The translations under genes and the position numbers were made by a program. A DNA stretch of 64,000 nt from Smittium mucronatum (Eukaryota; Kickxellomycota; Harpellomycetes; Harpellales; Legeriomycetaceae): assembly GCA_001953115.1 (NCBI GenBank), contig LSSL01001193.1, positions 1 to 64,000 on the forward strand. The letters run 5' to 3'. The notes beneath the pieces were generated by a model. That model was not told the DNA's origin. It made no database searches and was given only the letters and a program-made list of their open reading frames with translations. Within the stretch, counting starts at the first letter, position 1. Every line of letters starts with the position of its first letter. Below are positions 1 through 11,029 of this stretch, piece after piece.

Positions 1-757
1 ATCGTTTCATTTCGCTGTATGTCCCATCGGGGGCAATTTAATAAGATGTGGTAGACAGTTTCAGGCACATCGATTTTGCAGAAGGGACAATATTTTTTAA
101 ATTTTTCATCTAAAAATTTCATATTTGATAGTCGCTGAACGGTGCGGAAGGTCCCCATTCGCATTTTCCCGATGTCCTGGAGGCCAAGTTTCAGGTCAGG
201 GCACAGCAGCTGAAGATTCATCCAGCTTCCTTTTCCGCCGATTTTTCGGTCCACCGTCCACTGGTGGATTTTAGACCGGTTATTTTTATTTTTCCTGTCG
301 ACTATGGTGATGGTGGTTTCACCTTTTGAATTTTGAACACAAAATTTTTTTATCCATCTAGCACTGCCGGTGACCCAGGTGGCCTTCTGGCCTTGATAGG
401 CGACTTTATGGGGTCGGCTATCCAGGTTTTTAAATTAGGCCACTTGTGATATGCACGCTCACGAGCTGTGCTTGTTTTTAAGAAGACTGATTTTATCCCC
501 AGTTCAGTCCGGACTCGTTCCATGGCAGCGGACTTGCCTACTTTGGTAGCTAACCGGATTGCCTTGTCGATTTCAGACTGTATTGGCTTGACCCTAGCTT
601 CGCTCATTCCAAAGGTTTCGCCTCCGTAGCAGCCAAAAGGCATTAAAAATGAATTTATTAATTTTATTTTCAAGTTGATCGGCACGTCAGAGCGGTTAAG
701 AAAGCTATACGCAGCGTAGAAGGCTTTTCGAGAGATAGGTTTAAATACAGAATAAAA
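1..757 (-). pseudogene. LINE (non-LTR retrotransposon) ORF2 C-terminal remnant
   Basis: This is the C-terminal part of a LINE reverse-transcriptase polyprotein, downstream of the RT domain; the element continues past the left edge. Reading down from 757, one frame gives a conserved post-RT region (Ser-Arg-Lys-Ala-Phe-Tyr, then a Phe-Gly-Cys-Tyr-Gly-Gly-Glu stretch near 640). That frame ends in a stop at 350-352. The sensible protein resumes in the neighbouring frame (Thr-Trp-Val-Thr-Gly-Ser-Ala-Arg-Trp near 370), so a frameshift lies around 380-420. Near 35-110 it carries the zinc-binding tail typical of LINE ORF2, CPFCK followed by HILLNC about 14 residues on. Its G+C is much higher than the flanks. 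It is certainly a mobile-element protein and non-functional as it stands; the exact clade (Jockey/CR1-like) is not resolved. Confidence 0.8.
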
Positions 758-1451
758 TTAAGGTTTACAATAAGCATAAAAGTAAACATACCGATAGGTA
801 ACCATTAGGCAGATTTTTTGACAAGATCTTGATATCGCAATATCAAGTGTGCAAAATCATTGGGCTTTTACAAAAAAAATTTATATTTTTACTCTCAAAA
901 CGTTTATTGAACAAAAGATAGATGATGAATAGAATATTTTGGGATTTTTTAAAAGAAGATCTCAATTAGTGTATACTCCCTTGATATTTATTTTTTCTCT
1001 TCTGAATAGATATGAATAAATCTTATAAATCAATGTATTTCTTGATTAATTTTTTTTGGCTAAATCAAGCTTCAAATAGATAATATTCTCTGTATTAAAT
1101 CGGGCTTTTTTAATTGACCTTTTAGTGTAATAATACTGAAAAATAACTCCGTCGTTAAATTTTAACTCTATCCGAACCTAATTCAAATTTAAATGCACTA
1201 ATTTGCCTATTATTATAAATCTTGAGGCGGTAAAAATTCAAATACTTTTTTTAAAAATCATATACCTTAAAAATTAATTTATAAAAAGAAAGAAAACATC
1301 ATTAGAATTTCCATAAATTGTCCAACATATATTTTTAGTCACCGTTAAACTATATCTTTATTTGATTTGGCATAAATAAAAATAAAAGTAAAAATCTGAC
1401 TATATATATATATACCCAAATGATTTTATCGGGTTGAGCAACAGTTTGGCT
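758..1451. other. A+T-rich stretch, nothing recognised
   Basis: Low-complexity A/T sequence with a short TA run near 1402-1413. I see no coding, RNA or repeat signal. Confidence 0.5.
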
Positions 1452-2165
1452 TTATTTTGTCATTCCAATTCTTTTGGCATAATAATTCAAGATATCCTTA
1501 CTGTAAAGATATTCATTCAGCGATTCATATATTTTTTTTGGATATAAACTTATTTTGGTGAGTTTTTTACGATCAGATTTGTATTCTGTACCAGCAGCTT
1601 TAGCAATCATTTCTAATGATATTACCATACTGGTTGCAATAGTCGAGTATTTTTCATGTTTTATGCGTTCATCAGCTTCGTTGTAGAATTTCAGCATTAA
1701 ATCCACACATATTTTTGCAGTTCTATTGAATAAATTCTCATCGATTTCACTAACAAAAATCAAGTTGCCATTCTTTTCTGATGAGATATGTGAACTCATC
1801 GCTTTTTTGCAATTGATTAAATTAAAAAAATTGGAGATCAAATATTTTAAAAAAACATTGTTATTTTCTTCGGTAGATTCACCTCTTTGTGAACCGTTAA
1901 TACTATTTTGTGTCATTCCTTCTTGGTTTTGATTGGGCACCCCACTCACCTGGCCCTGGTGCCTTTTAGAATATTTTTGAGACAATTTACTACGCTGATT
2001 AAAGCCATATGAGAAAGGGTTTCCTGTAACTTTTGGTTCATATGGGTTGTTAGATTGTGGCAGGTTCAAGCCACTTTCAAAATTATTTACCATGGATGAT
2101 GACGGGCGCATTATAAGGGCAAATACGGATAAAAAACCCACTTTGTAAATTGAAAAGACCAACAT
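1452..2165 (-). CDS. Hypothetical protein with possible signal peptide (237 aa)
   Basis: I do not recognise this family. The 237-codon frame is one of the longest uninterrupted ones in the window outside the dehydrogenase. The N-terminus (residues 1-22) has a short start, one Lys and a hydrophobic run (VGFLSVFALIM), compatible with a secretory signal peptide. Residues 25-100 are rich in Asn, Gln and Ser, with low complexity. Residues 105-237 have ordinary composition: charged, helix-like, with only two Cys. There is no membrane segment after the N-terminus. It overlaps no transposon signature and lies between a LINE remnant and an inverted-repeat element. A secreted fungal protein would fit, but a chance frame or a transposon-carried ORF is possible. 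Internal Met codons at residues 19 and 25 are alternative starts; the first is chosen because it keeps the hydrophobic leader. Confidence 0.45.
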   Translation of the reverse strand: MLVFSIYKVGFLSVFALIMRPSSSMVNNFESGLNLPQSNNPYEPKVTGNPFSYGFNQRSKLSQKYSKRHQGQVSGVPNQNQEGMTQNSINGSQRGESTEENNNVFLKYLISNFFNLINCKKAMSSHISSEKNGNLIFVSEIDENLFNRTAKICVDLMLKFYNEADERIKHEKYSTIATSMVISLEMIAKAAGTEYKSDRKKLTKISLYPKKIYESLNEYLYSKDILNYYAKRIGMTK

Positions 2166-2966
2166 TTCAGTTTTTGAGATAGAGATATTCGGTTAAATAT
2201 TCGCAAAAAAGATATTTATTTTGGAATGTGTTAGATGAAGATAGATGGAGGAGAAAAGTTCTGTATTTATACTTATGGAATTTGCTTGTTTTACCTTTAT
2301 TTACTAGAGTTATTTAAAACAAACAAATTTGATACTAGCGCCATGAGATTGTAAAATAATTCAAAAAAATTATGCAATATAGGTATACTAGATTGTAAAA
2401 TCACGAAGAGATATATTATGCATTAAAATTTTTAATGACGTTATCTTACAATAAAATTCAGTGAAATAATAATAATAAAAAAGATAAACTATATTATCCA
2501 TTATGAAATTCTCAAAATATTTTTGTAAAAAAGAAAAATAGATGAAATTCTTTGGATCCATTATTTTCTTAAGAAATCTTATGATAGAAAAATTAAAAAA
2601 TCTATGTGTAAATAAATCTTTCGATCTTCATCTTCTAGAATATTGATTAATAAAAATAATAATAAAATTTAATATTGGGGTTTTTTAATTTTGCATATAA
2701 TAGCAGATTGTATTGCTAAATATAGACATGAAATTGGCCAAGGCATGTTCTTTTTTTCTGGGAATGTTTATTTAAACAGTATAAAAATAATATAAATCAT
2801 ATTTAGAATAATTTTTAAAAAAAAAAAAAATTTCAAAAAATATCTCATCCTAAATCCTCCACCCCCCGCCGCTCTAGCGGCTCCGTACCCACTAGGCATT
2901 GGTTCAAAGGGGTGGCCAAGGCATGTATGCATAGAATACTTTCCAAAATAATTATTAGTAGGTTGC
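2166..2966. other. A+T-rich intergenic stretch with one G+C-rich island
   Basis: No gene is supported. An open frame of 68 codons at 2768-2974 (minus) exists only because of the G+C-rich island at about 2862-2925, which is listed separately as a dispersed repeat. Confidence 0.5.
2862..2925 (-). repeat. Short G+C-rich dispersed motif, copy 1
   Basis: Read on the minus strand, about 46 bases here align with 33990-34036 on the plus strand at roughly 80 percent identity. The shared core is CCAATGCCYAGYGGGTAC followed by GCCRCTAGARCGRC. One frame reads Glu-Pro-Met-Pro-Ser-Gly-Tyr in both copies. The core also resembles a tRNA gene A box (GCNNAGYGG), but there is no convincing B box downstream, so a tRNA-derived SINE is only a possibility. 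It lies immediately outside the left end of the 2967-5441 element. Confidence 0.5.
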
Positions 2967-2977
2967 CAATGCAATAG

Positions 2978-3292
2978 GTGGGCTTATTTCAATAATATGA
3001 ATATTCGACAAATAAAAACATTTTTTTATAAAATAATTTTCCAATATTAATTTATAAAATTATTTCGTTTTACATTAGATAAAAGGATGTAAACGAAAAA
3101 AAGAGTTGATTCGACATATATTATTAAAATGACGTTATATTAGTAAATATTGATCTATATCAATAAAATTATTTGGTTGAAATATATGTATATTTATCAA
3201 TATAACACGATTTTTTCAATAAAAATGAATTTCCCATATTAAAATCCGCTAAGCTAATAAGTTCCCATTTACTTGAAATATTATTTTTTTAC
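2978..3292 (+). repeat. Left inverted arm of foldback element
   Basis: Inverted partner of 5116-5430, nearly identical over its whole length. Identity stops abruptly at the inner side after the run of T and AC at 3284-3292. Confidence 0.9.
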
Positions 3293-5115
3293 TAAAATAT
3301 AATAAAAATTTCAAAATGCATGTATGCACTCAGGATAAAAATAATGTGTGTTATTTATGATATCAGCTGTTTAAAATTTTCAAGAAAAAAAATTCAGAAA
3401 CACTATTATTATCATAGAAATTATCGTAATAATGCGTTATCAAAGATTTGACCAGAAAATTTAAAAAAATGCAAAGGGCCAAAATGAAAATCTCCAGTTT
3501 TTTTTTACACATGTGTTACTCGCTAAAAAAATTGGTATAAAAAAAAAATACCCTATTTTATAATATCTTATTTGATTAATAAATATTTGTTATGTTAAGA
3601 AATGAGATTTAACCTCCAAATAAACCTCATTATATATATATAAATGCATTATAATTTCTTAATGCATACATTTTTTTTTAAAATGCACCTAAATTAGCTA
3701 ATAGAACCACTCATTAATTAATAAAAAACTTATTATGGCTATTGGACAATTAACTCAATTGATATATTAATAAAATATTAAAATTTCGTGGAATCGAGAG
3801 TTTTTATGGGAGAAACTCCTAAAGATCAGATATTTTGTATTAAAATTTTACAACTTATTTAATTTGATAAAAATAATTTTACTAATGTAATGTTTATTGG
3901 TTGCTTTTGAGTTACATTTAAAAACCATTTCCTGTTGTTAAAACAAAAAAAAAATATTGGATTAGAATATTTGAAAATCTTTATAATATCAAACTTTTTT
4001 TAGTTTGAATCAGATTTTAATAGCAATTTATAACAGAACCAAAATAATAAAAGTGAATAAACAACGCAGCCCAAACAATTTTAATAAATTTAATAAATAA
4101 GGAGCTTTGCTATTGAATTAATATTTTTATTTTTTAACAGCATTATCCCATATTAGTACAATTTTTCCATATTAAGAAAACGATAGATTTTAATGGATAT
4201 GCTTCTGCTTTTAAAAATAATCTCTAATACTTATCTATTATTATTTGGTAGTTAAAGATTAAAATAAATTTTATCTAATGTTTTGCACAGGAAAAAAACT
4301 CCGGCCTTTAACACAATCTCCCGTTTAAGCACTTGTTTTTAGAAATTAGAAATTACCCGAGGAAAGCAACAAAAAAAGTTTTTATTAGTAAAACATTGCA
4401 TATTTTGAAAACCCCTTTTCCATTTCGAAATCAAACTTTTCATTAAGATTTTTAAGATTTATTTAGAACCAATTAAGGTAATTAAATAATATGTACCATT
4501 TAAACATTCTATTGAGGCTATAATTAATCTCCAACAACCAGCAAAAACAAAATATTTCTATTAAATTATAAAAAAGTGATAGATTAATATGAATGTTATT
4601 CAAAAATAGGCAAAAAACTTTTTTTTTCTCTTTAGTTTTATCGTAAAGGCTGGGAATTTTTTTTTAATGCATGAATTTCATCATTAATAGTACTCCATTA
4701 CGATAATCTCCCTATTGTGAATCAAAGATTACACTCTATTTATATTATTACTTATTCCGTTAGTATAAAATATTATTTATTTTTTGATATCATTAATAAA
4801 GGGGGAATATCATTTTTTCAAATACCATTTTTATTAATACCTATTTAACTAAAATTTTATTTTTTTCACTATAGAATAATAAATATCCGTAACAATATCA
4901 TTCAAAGTGAATTGAAAATAGGTCAGAAATAATTGGATATCAATATCTATTCTTTCTAACTTATGCTTTAATATACTTGAAAATACGTTGAGAAAAAAAA
5001 AAATCAAAATCAAATTATTTTTTTGGAGTATGAACTATACCACTGATTTCATTTTAAAAAATTATTAATATATTTCAAAAAAATCGTTTTATTTTGATAA
5101 TTTCGATCTTTTTTG

Positions 5116-5430
5116 GTAAAAAAATAATATTTCAAGTAAATGGGAACTTATTAGCTTAGCGGATTTTAATATGGGAAATTCATTTTTATTGAAAAAATCG
5201 TGTTATATTGATAAATATACATATATTTCAACCAAATAATTTTATTGATATAGATCAATATTTACTAATATAACGTCATTTTAATAATATATGTCGAATC
5301 AACTCTTTTTTTCGTTTACATCCTTTTATCTAATGTAAAACGAAATAATTTTATAAATTAATATTGGAAAATTATTTTATAAAAAAATGTTTTTATTTGT
5401 CGAATATTCATATTATTGAAATAAACCCAC
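5116..5430 (-). repeat. Right inverted arm of foldback element
   Basis: Inverted partner of 2978-3292. The two arms could pair as a very long hairpin in single-stranded DNA or RNA. Confidence 0.9.
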
Positions 5431-5460
5431 TTATCGCACTGTTGGCCTAATATTCTATCT

Positions 5461-5646
5461 TCTAAACTTTATATTTCAGAAAGGAGACATATTAAATGCT
5501 ACCATCTTATTGGATACAACTAAACCTAAAATATAAAGCCAATAAAATATAGTAAATGAAATGAGCTAAAAGTTTTTATTTTTGGTATAGACTGCACGGA
5601 ATGTGAATAGTGCTATCCTTATGATATTTTCTTTCGCAAAGGTAAT
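5461..5646 (+). repeat. DIRS left inverted terminal repeat
   Basis: Aligns with the reverse complement of 14327-14500. Shared landmarks are GACATATTAA, CTTATTGGATA, AAGCCAATAAAAT, GTGAATAGTGCTATC and GCAAAG. The outer end (5461-5494) is also present, inverted, in the internal complementary region at 14212-14240. Confidence 0.85.
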
Positions 5647-5765
5647 CTGCCAGCTAAAAGGTTTTCAAACTACAAAAGAATTTGTAATGAGTTTAATAAA
5701 ATGCATATCCATTTAATTTTTTTTTTTTTTTTAAAGGGAATTTATTATCCATTTAATTTAAGACA

Positions 5766-6480
5766 ATGGACTCAGAATCTAAGAATATGCTTATTGAACT
5801 GACAGAAAAAGTCACTATGATAATGAGAGAAAGGATCCATATAGAAGAGATGGCGGATCCTTACTTCACCACTCAAACACCAGCTACGGACCTCTATGTG
5901 TACCTAGAACTGATTAACGCATTACCATCAATTGAAGAGGACTTCTTTAGACCACTACTGACCGAAGTACAACGTGATTTGGCTATTTATTCTTGCCCAA
6001 AAAAACTTTCGATGAAATATAAGCCCCCTCTTCTAAATGATTCCGTATCTAGCACCATTAAATAGGCAGAATAGATCTTCCACAGTATCCAGCAGATTCT
6101 TGACCAAGCTACCAAGGAAATTGATTACTACGTGCATAGGAGAATTCAATAATCACCAGGATAAAAATAGCCGAAGACCCTGAAACAGGATTTGAAAGTA
6201 TCATTCAAGCATTTTTGTCGAAAATCGCTGCCACCGTAACTCAGTATAGAACAGACAACCTCAAAAAAGGATTGGTTTTTCTTGGAAAGCCTACAAATCT
6301 GGTAATTTCAGATACAAAACCACTATTGAATCAGGAGGATCTAGATGATTTTATTTCCAAAAAACCGCCATCGAAAAAAACAGCAAATAAATCTCTTTCG
6401 TAGGCACCATCAGATTGCGTTCACCAGTGATTCATAAAGTGGCAATATTGTTTCGGCGCTGAATTCAAACGCTGCAATCA
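5766..6480 (+). pseudogene. DIRS N-terminal (gag-like) region, broken
   Basis: A 99-codon open frame starts at 5766 and ends at a TAG (6063-6065), but the same frame continues sensibly through two stops to about 6150 (Ile-Asp-Tyr-Tyr-Val-His-Arg). A second frame resumes at 6215-6403, containing Leu-Gly-Lys-Pro and a Lys-rich tail. The segments resemble the region before RT in fungal DIRS polyproteins (Ala-Leu-Pro-Ser-Ile-Glu-Glu-Asp-Phe-Phe near residue 52; Tyr-Ser-Cys-Pro near residue 75). The role in the element is presumed to be capsid-like or nucleic-acid binding; that part is inference. The copy cannot make a full product. Confidence 0.65.
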
Positions 6481-6538
6481 CGAATTAATCTAGCCCTAAC
6501 TATAAAAACCGAGATCGACAGTTGAATTTTCGCGTAAG

Positions 6539-7260
6539 ATGTCAGAGACGACAGAGGGAGCCCCAGTAAAAGCAATATACGACCGCTTAGTTGTTAGTCT
6601 CCTAGATATGTTCAAATCGTCTTGTTTCAAGCTGAAATACAACCAGATGGGTTCGGAACATATTGTAGAATGGATTCAAAATACTATTCAAGAGCCCAGC
6701 CTCGATTTCGGCTCGGCCTCTATCGGTGATAAAAGAAACTAAAAAAAGAGAAAAGCAATGTTATAAACGAGGAGATGTCCGAATTTCTATAAAATCAAGA
6801 AATGTAGGAAGTTTAGCGCAAGAAGCTGGGTTTTTACAGATAACTTTTTACCATCCAGAGGAAGACTGGAGGATCTCAAGCTAGTTTTAGATCTAAGAAA
6901 TCTCAAGAACTATGTGAAAGAGCATAATTTCAAGATGAAGACACTCTCCTGCATCTGAAAAATGGTTTGTAGGAAGGATTACCTGACTTCAATGGATTTA
7001 TAGGTTGCATTTTTCACATAATAATATACAAAAAATGCATAAAATACCTTCGACTTCAATTTAATGGGAGAAATTTCCAATTCCGCTTCCTACCATTTGG
7101 TCTATCACTAAGCTCGATAAAATTCAATAAGATCAATGGAAAGTTTTGTAATAGACCAGGTCAAATAGAATACGCATTTCAGCTTATCTGGACGATCTGA
7201 TAATAATGGAAGAGAGAAAATAAGCGTGTGAGAGCAGTACGAATTTAGTTTTCTCCAAGA
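6539..7260 (+). pseudogene. DIRS reverse transcriptase domain, broken
   Basis: Fragments in shifting frames give the ordered RT motifs. Aspartate-Leu-Arg-Asn-Leu lies near 6888-6905, Thr-Ser-Met-Asp-Leu near 6985-7000 (first catalytic Asp), Leu-Pro-Phe-Gly-Leu-Ser at 7090-7110 and Tyr-Leu-Asp-Asp-Leu near 7183-7200 (catalytic pair). The YLDD box and LPFGLS box together, with the following RNase H, place it in the DIRS/Ngaro lineage rather than Gypsy. At least four frameshifts and several stops occur between the motifs. The catalytic residues themselves survive. Confidence 0.8.
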
Positions 7261-7619
7261 TATTAGGGCTTGGACTCAAGTTCAAAGCAGAGAAATCTTC
7301 CACAGTACCATCTCAAACAATTATCATTTAGGTATGGTGATAAATACCAGGGAAATGAAAATAAAGGTACCCACTTCCAAAACACGGGGCCTGATACGAG
7401 AGGTAAGCAGAATTTCGAGAGTAGGTCATACGAAACTGAGATTTCTAGCAAATTTTATAGGAAAAGTTCAATAGATGTCTGTAGCTGTTTTTCCAGTAAG
7501 GTCAATTTTTCGCAGACCCCTAGAGCTCAAGAATAAATCTCTTGTGAAAATGAAGTCATGGAGCTCTACAGTTATATTAACAAGCCCAGCGGCCAAGAAA
7601 CTAAAATTCTGAAAAAAAC

Positions 7620-8212
7620 AGCTAGTATCATGGAACGTAATTTCGTTCTTATATGAGATTTCCGAAATAGGGGTATTCACAGACTCCAGCAAAAAAGCCT
7701 GGGGAATATTGGTTGGATCCCATATATACAGTGGATTATGTAACCAGATGGAGGAACGACAACAAATCAATGCAAAGGAACATGTAACAGTTCTAAATTC
7801 GCTCAAGCTCAAAGAGTTGTTATGCTGGTCAGTGCTGAAATAATCAGACAACACAAAAAAATGATAACACTGGAGTACCTGAAGAAATTGGGAGGAAAGA
7901 ATTCCCCAGAACTACTTGTTACAGCAGATGAGATATGGATCCATTGTCTAAGGACAAACACACTCACACAGGTAATCTAAGTTTCATCTGTACTAAACCC
8001 AGCGGATTTTCCAAGCAGATTAACAGCACAAACAGAATGGTCGATATCACAGAAGACATTTTCGATTCTGGAGAAGCTAAACGGTCAACAAGATGTGTAT
8101 CTATTATCATCACATCTAAAAAAGAAAGTGTAAACATATTACAGCTGGTTTCAGGATGCGAAATCTGTGAGACAAAACGCACTGTCTCATACCTGAATGA
8201 AATGATGCAACC
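7620..8212 (+). pseudogene. DIRS RNase H domain, broken
   Basis: In discontinuous frames this reads Phe-Thr-Asp-Ser-Ser-Lys-Lys-Ala-Trp-Gly-Ile (first RNase H Asp, about 7674-7705), then Ile-Asn-Ala-Lys-Glu (about 7768), Ser-Asp-Asn-Thr (about 7845), Ile-His-Cys-Leu-Arg-Thr-Asn-Thr (about 7938-7962) and Asn-Pro-Ala-Asp-Phe-Pro-Ser-Arg-Leu (about 7997-8024). This order is the usual RNase H signature of DIRS elements and joins directly to the RT upstream. The reading stops at 8212, where the long terminal repeat of the nested chromovirus begins; the sequence just before it still matches the inter-domain linker. Confidence 0.8.
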
Positions 8213-8444
8213 TGTAACGATCAGATTTAATGGAATAATTTAATAATAAAAGGTAAAGATATATACTATTTAAAAATATAAAAGATAAAGAAAGAGAAAA
8301 GTTGAAAATATTAGCCATTATAAAATGTCTAAGCTTCCTTATTTATAGCATTTTCTATTTTCTAAAATTCAATTATGCTTATGGGAGGATTTCTTCATTG
8401 GATGAAAAATTCAATGCGTGTACTGAATCTATTTGTTCATTACA
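8213..8444 (-). repeat. Chromovirus 3' LTR
   Basis: TG...CA repeat, aligned over its full length with 13743-13975. It is the 3' repeat because gag lies at the other end. Confidence 0.9.
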
Positions 8445-8461
8445 CTATCTCCTCCCTAAAA
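8445..8461 (-). promoter_or_regulatory. Polypurine tract of the chromovirus
   Basis: On the minus strand AGGGAGGAGATAG lies immediately 5' of the TG that opens the 3' LTR. This is the position and composition of the plus-strand primer in LTR retrotransposons. Confidence 0.7.
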
Positions 8462-8899
8462 GACGAAATTTTATCACTCTTAATTAAACTTTGTGTCGAA
8501 AATTATAGCTTTTATGGTATAGCGGTATTAGTTGCGTTCAAAATTGGTTGCGATTAGGCTTCGAAACCTACTGAGAGCAAATATATGAGCTATGTGAGAC
8601 TCGATGGTAGAATCATCAGAGTAATATCAGGTTGATTTGGGCTTCTTGGGAGTTAGCTAGAGTTATTTCACTCATTATTTCATTAGACTAGGTGCGTCCT
8701 GGTGCCAATGCATGTCTAGATTTGCTACCACATGAGATAATGTCTGGGTATCCATGCTAAAGTCGTTTCTGATGAAAGTTGAAATCTAGCTCTTATTCAC
8801 AAAACTTGGCACTTCTATACGGTTCCTTATAAATAATATCTCTACCTTCCAAACTAACTATAGTTTTTTGTATGTATGTGTGTGTGTTTTATGTTTTTA

Positions 8900-9371
8900 G
8901 GGGTATGTAAATTTCTAGGAGTAGTTATTTTTCTATTTAACATATTTTGAGAGGATTTCGGGGTTTATTTGGGAATTTTTTGTGGAAATTTTTTATTAAT
9001 CCATAACAGTCTAGATTCTCTGCAGGTTCCCAAGATCTATCAGATCTAGTGTATCCTTTACAGTCAAAAATGTAATAGAGCTTGCCATATTATATTATGG
9101 AGTCCAAAACTTCTGATATCAATAATCCTTGCTCACCGTTTAAAACCATAGGGGGTGGGAGATTAGCTGTTCTTTCTGAGATGGTATTTTTCAAGTAATT
9201 TTTGTGGAGACTGACATGGAAGCTGGGATGTATTTTCATTTCGGACGGGAGTTTGAGCTTATATATTACCGGGTTGATTTTGTTTATGACTTCGTATGGT
9301 CCAAGGAATTTATAGTACAAATTTTTTGACGGGTGAGAGGTGGATATGTTCTTAGCATCCAGCCAAACCAC
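8900..9371 (-). pseudogene. Integrase C-terminal GPY/F module and chromodomain
   Basis: The frame from 9371 gives the GPY/F module of Ty3/Gypsy integrase (Phe-Leu-Gly-Pro-Tyr-Glu-Val, then Tyr-Lys-Leu-Lys-Leu-Pro and Ile-His-Pro-Ser-Phe-His-Val). It then enters a chromodomain beginning Glu-Val-Leu-Asp-Ser. A TAA at 9087-9089 interrupts, but the same frame continues as a recognisable chromodomain: Gly-Lys-Leu-Tyr-Tyr, Lys-Gly-Tyr and Ser-Trp-Glu-Pro-Ala-Glu-Asn-Leu. In chromoviruses this domain directs integration to marked chromatin. The aromatic pair (Tyr-Tyr, Trp) is kept. Confidence 0.8.
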
Positions 9372-10330
9372 ATCTTCAATCTTAAATATGTTTCCAGGTT
9401 TCCTATTTCTATCCGAAATTTTTTTGAAAGCTGAAATAGATTTTTAAAGGGTTTTAGATAGTTCTTAGTGCACCTTCTTGAGCAACAACAAGCGATATTC
9501 AGCTGAAGGTACTTCTGATAGTTCAATTGTTTCCGTTGTGAAGTTTGGATTGTATCCCATAAGGGTATATAATTATGATAGGTTGGTTGTTGTTTGTGTA
9601 GAGTTATTGTATGAAAACTCTGAAATAGGAGACAATTTCGCCAAATTCGATTGTTGATAGTCAATTTAGGATCAAAGATATATTTCGAGAGTTTGGTTTG
9701 TACGCTCTGTTTGTCCATCTGTTTCAGGATGAAAGGATGCTGAGAGTTATATATTAACCCTGAGTAGTTGAAACAAACGCTTCCAGAAGCGGGAAGTAAA
9801 CTGTGTTCCATGGTCAGAGATTATTTCTTCAGGAATCCCACACAAATTGAATAATTTGTTAATTTAAGCCTGTACAGTTTCCTCTGAGGTAAGTAGTTTG
9901 TGGAGAGGGATGAAGTGAGCCATCTTGGTGAATCTATCAACAATAACCATTATAGTAGCAAACCCGTCTGATTTTGGAAGTTCTACTATGAAGTCCATTG
10001 TGATAGATTTCCATGGCTTGTTTGCAGGTGCAAGGGGCATCAATAGTCCATGTTTTTTATGGAGTTTATGTTTTGTGCGGTTACAGTTATCGACGTCTGT
10101 ACGTAGAATTTTACTGCTGACTTCATTCCAGGGAGCCAGTATTTTTTTTTATGAGATTTAGAGTTTTCTTGAGTCCAAAATGACCAGCTGGGATAGAGTC
10201 ATGATGGTCATGAATTATCTGTAATATTACTATTTGCAGTATATAAATCCTGTCTCCATGATAACATATTCGGTTTATGAGTTTCATATGGCAATTAGTA
10301 TTAGTGAGTGAGCTATTAAAGATCTTATCC
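9372..10330 (-). pseudogene. Chromovirus integrase core, broken
   Basis: Across frames the minus strand shows the N-terminal zinc-binding His pair (His-Asp-Ser-Ile-Pro-Ala-Gly-His near 10190). The first catalytic Asp sits in Met-Asp-Phe-Ile-Val-Glu-Leu-Pro (about 9980-10000), followed by Val-Asp-Arg-Phe-Thr-Lys-Met. The second is in Ile-Ser-Asp-His-Gly-Thr-Gln-Phe (about 9798-9828), and the catalytic Glu is in Gln-Thr-Glu-Arg-Thr-Asn-Gln (about 9700-9715). That is the DDE integrase order. Multiple stops and shifts separate the parts. Confidence 0.8.
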
Positions 10331-10339
10331 CAATGTTTT

Positions 10340-11029
10340 TTTGGCTTAATTGTCTGTGATTAAGGCTTTTATTATGCCTTTTTTAAGGTCTGATGAGGCT
10401 CTGGAGATAGAGTTGATGAAGTATGAAATTGGAAGGATGTTATATGGTATTGGGGGGTTTTTTGTGTATATTCCTATCTATGATCCAGAGCGTCAGGTTT
10501 TTCTGATAAAACTCCAGGCCGGTATGTAATTACGAAATTAAAGCGTGTAAAGAAAAGCGACCATCCAGCGTGTCTGCGATTCAGGGATTTTGCTGTCTTA
10601 AAACTTCCAAATTTTTGTGATCAGTATATAATTTAATTCTTTCTGTTGCACCTTCCAGATATTGCCTCCACTCTTTGAATGCTGATACTATAGCTAGCAT
10701 TTATTTATCAATAATGTCTTAATTAATTTCAGTTGGAGTGAATTTTCTAGAGAAGTTGATACGGGGAGTATTTGTTCATTATCACCTTTCTATGGTAAAC
10801 CTGCACTAATGGCATATTCAGAAACGTCAGTATCTACGATGCATTCCTTTTCTGGGTTTGGGTAGCCTAGGACAGGCGAGGAAATAAGTAGACTTATAAT
10901 TGACCTAAATGATTTTTCTGATTCTGCTGACCATTCAAATTTGGTATTCTTTTTGAGCATTTTGGTGAGTAGAGGTGATATTTTTGACAGGTTTGGTATA
11001 AACTTTCGATAATAATTAACAAATCCCAA
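10340..11029 (-). pseudogene. Chromovirus RT connection and RNase H region, broken
   Basis: An 80-codon frame (11029-10790) begins with Gly-Phe-Val-Asn-Tyr-Tyr-Arg-Lys-Phe-Ile, the hallmark just after the RT palm in Ty3/Gypsy. It ends near the RNase H start (Val-Asp-Thr-Asp-Val-Ser). A further fragment contains Tyr-Thr-Asp-His-Lys-Asn-Leu-Glu (about 10610-10632), another RNase H motif. The remainder to about 10340 is poorly conserved and carries stops. Confidence 0.75.

Larger units (their letters stand above)
2967..5441. mobile_element. Inverted-repeat (foldback/MITE-like) element, about 2.47 kb, noncoding
   Basis: Two arms, 2978-3292 and 5116-5430, are inverted copies of each other. I find one mismatch over about 315 bases (C at 2983). 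Outside them 11 more bases (2967-2977 and 5431-5441) match imperfectly, ending in CARTGC. The arms contain GTTATATTGATAAAT and its inverted partner, a subterminal motif shared with the element at 32205-34785 and typical of pogo/Tc1-like ends. The 1.8 kb core (3293-5115) has no frame over 60 codons and no transposase signature, so this is non-autonomous. No clear TA target duplication is visible. The right end abuts the DIRS element. Alternatively it could be a segmental inverted duplication rather than a transposon. Confidence 0.75.

Noticed and set aside
2768..2974. 68-codon minus-strand frame containing Gly/Ala-rich residues
   Set aside because: It is open only through the G+C-rich motif and a run of A/T; it also crosses into the end of the inverted-repeat element. 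Treated as a repeat, not a gene.
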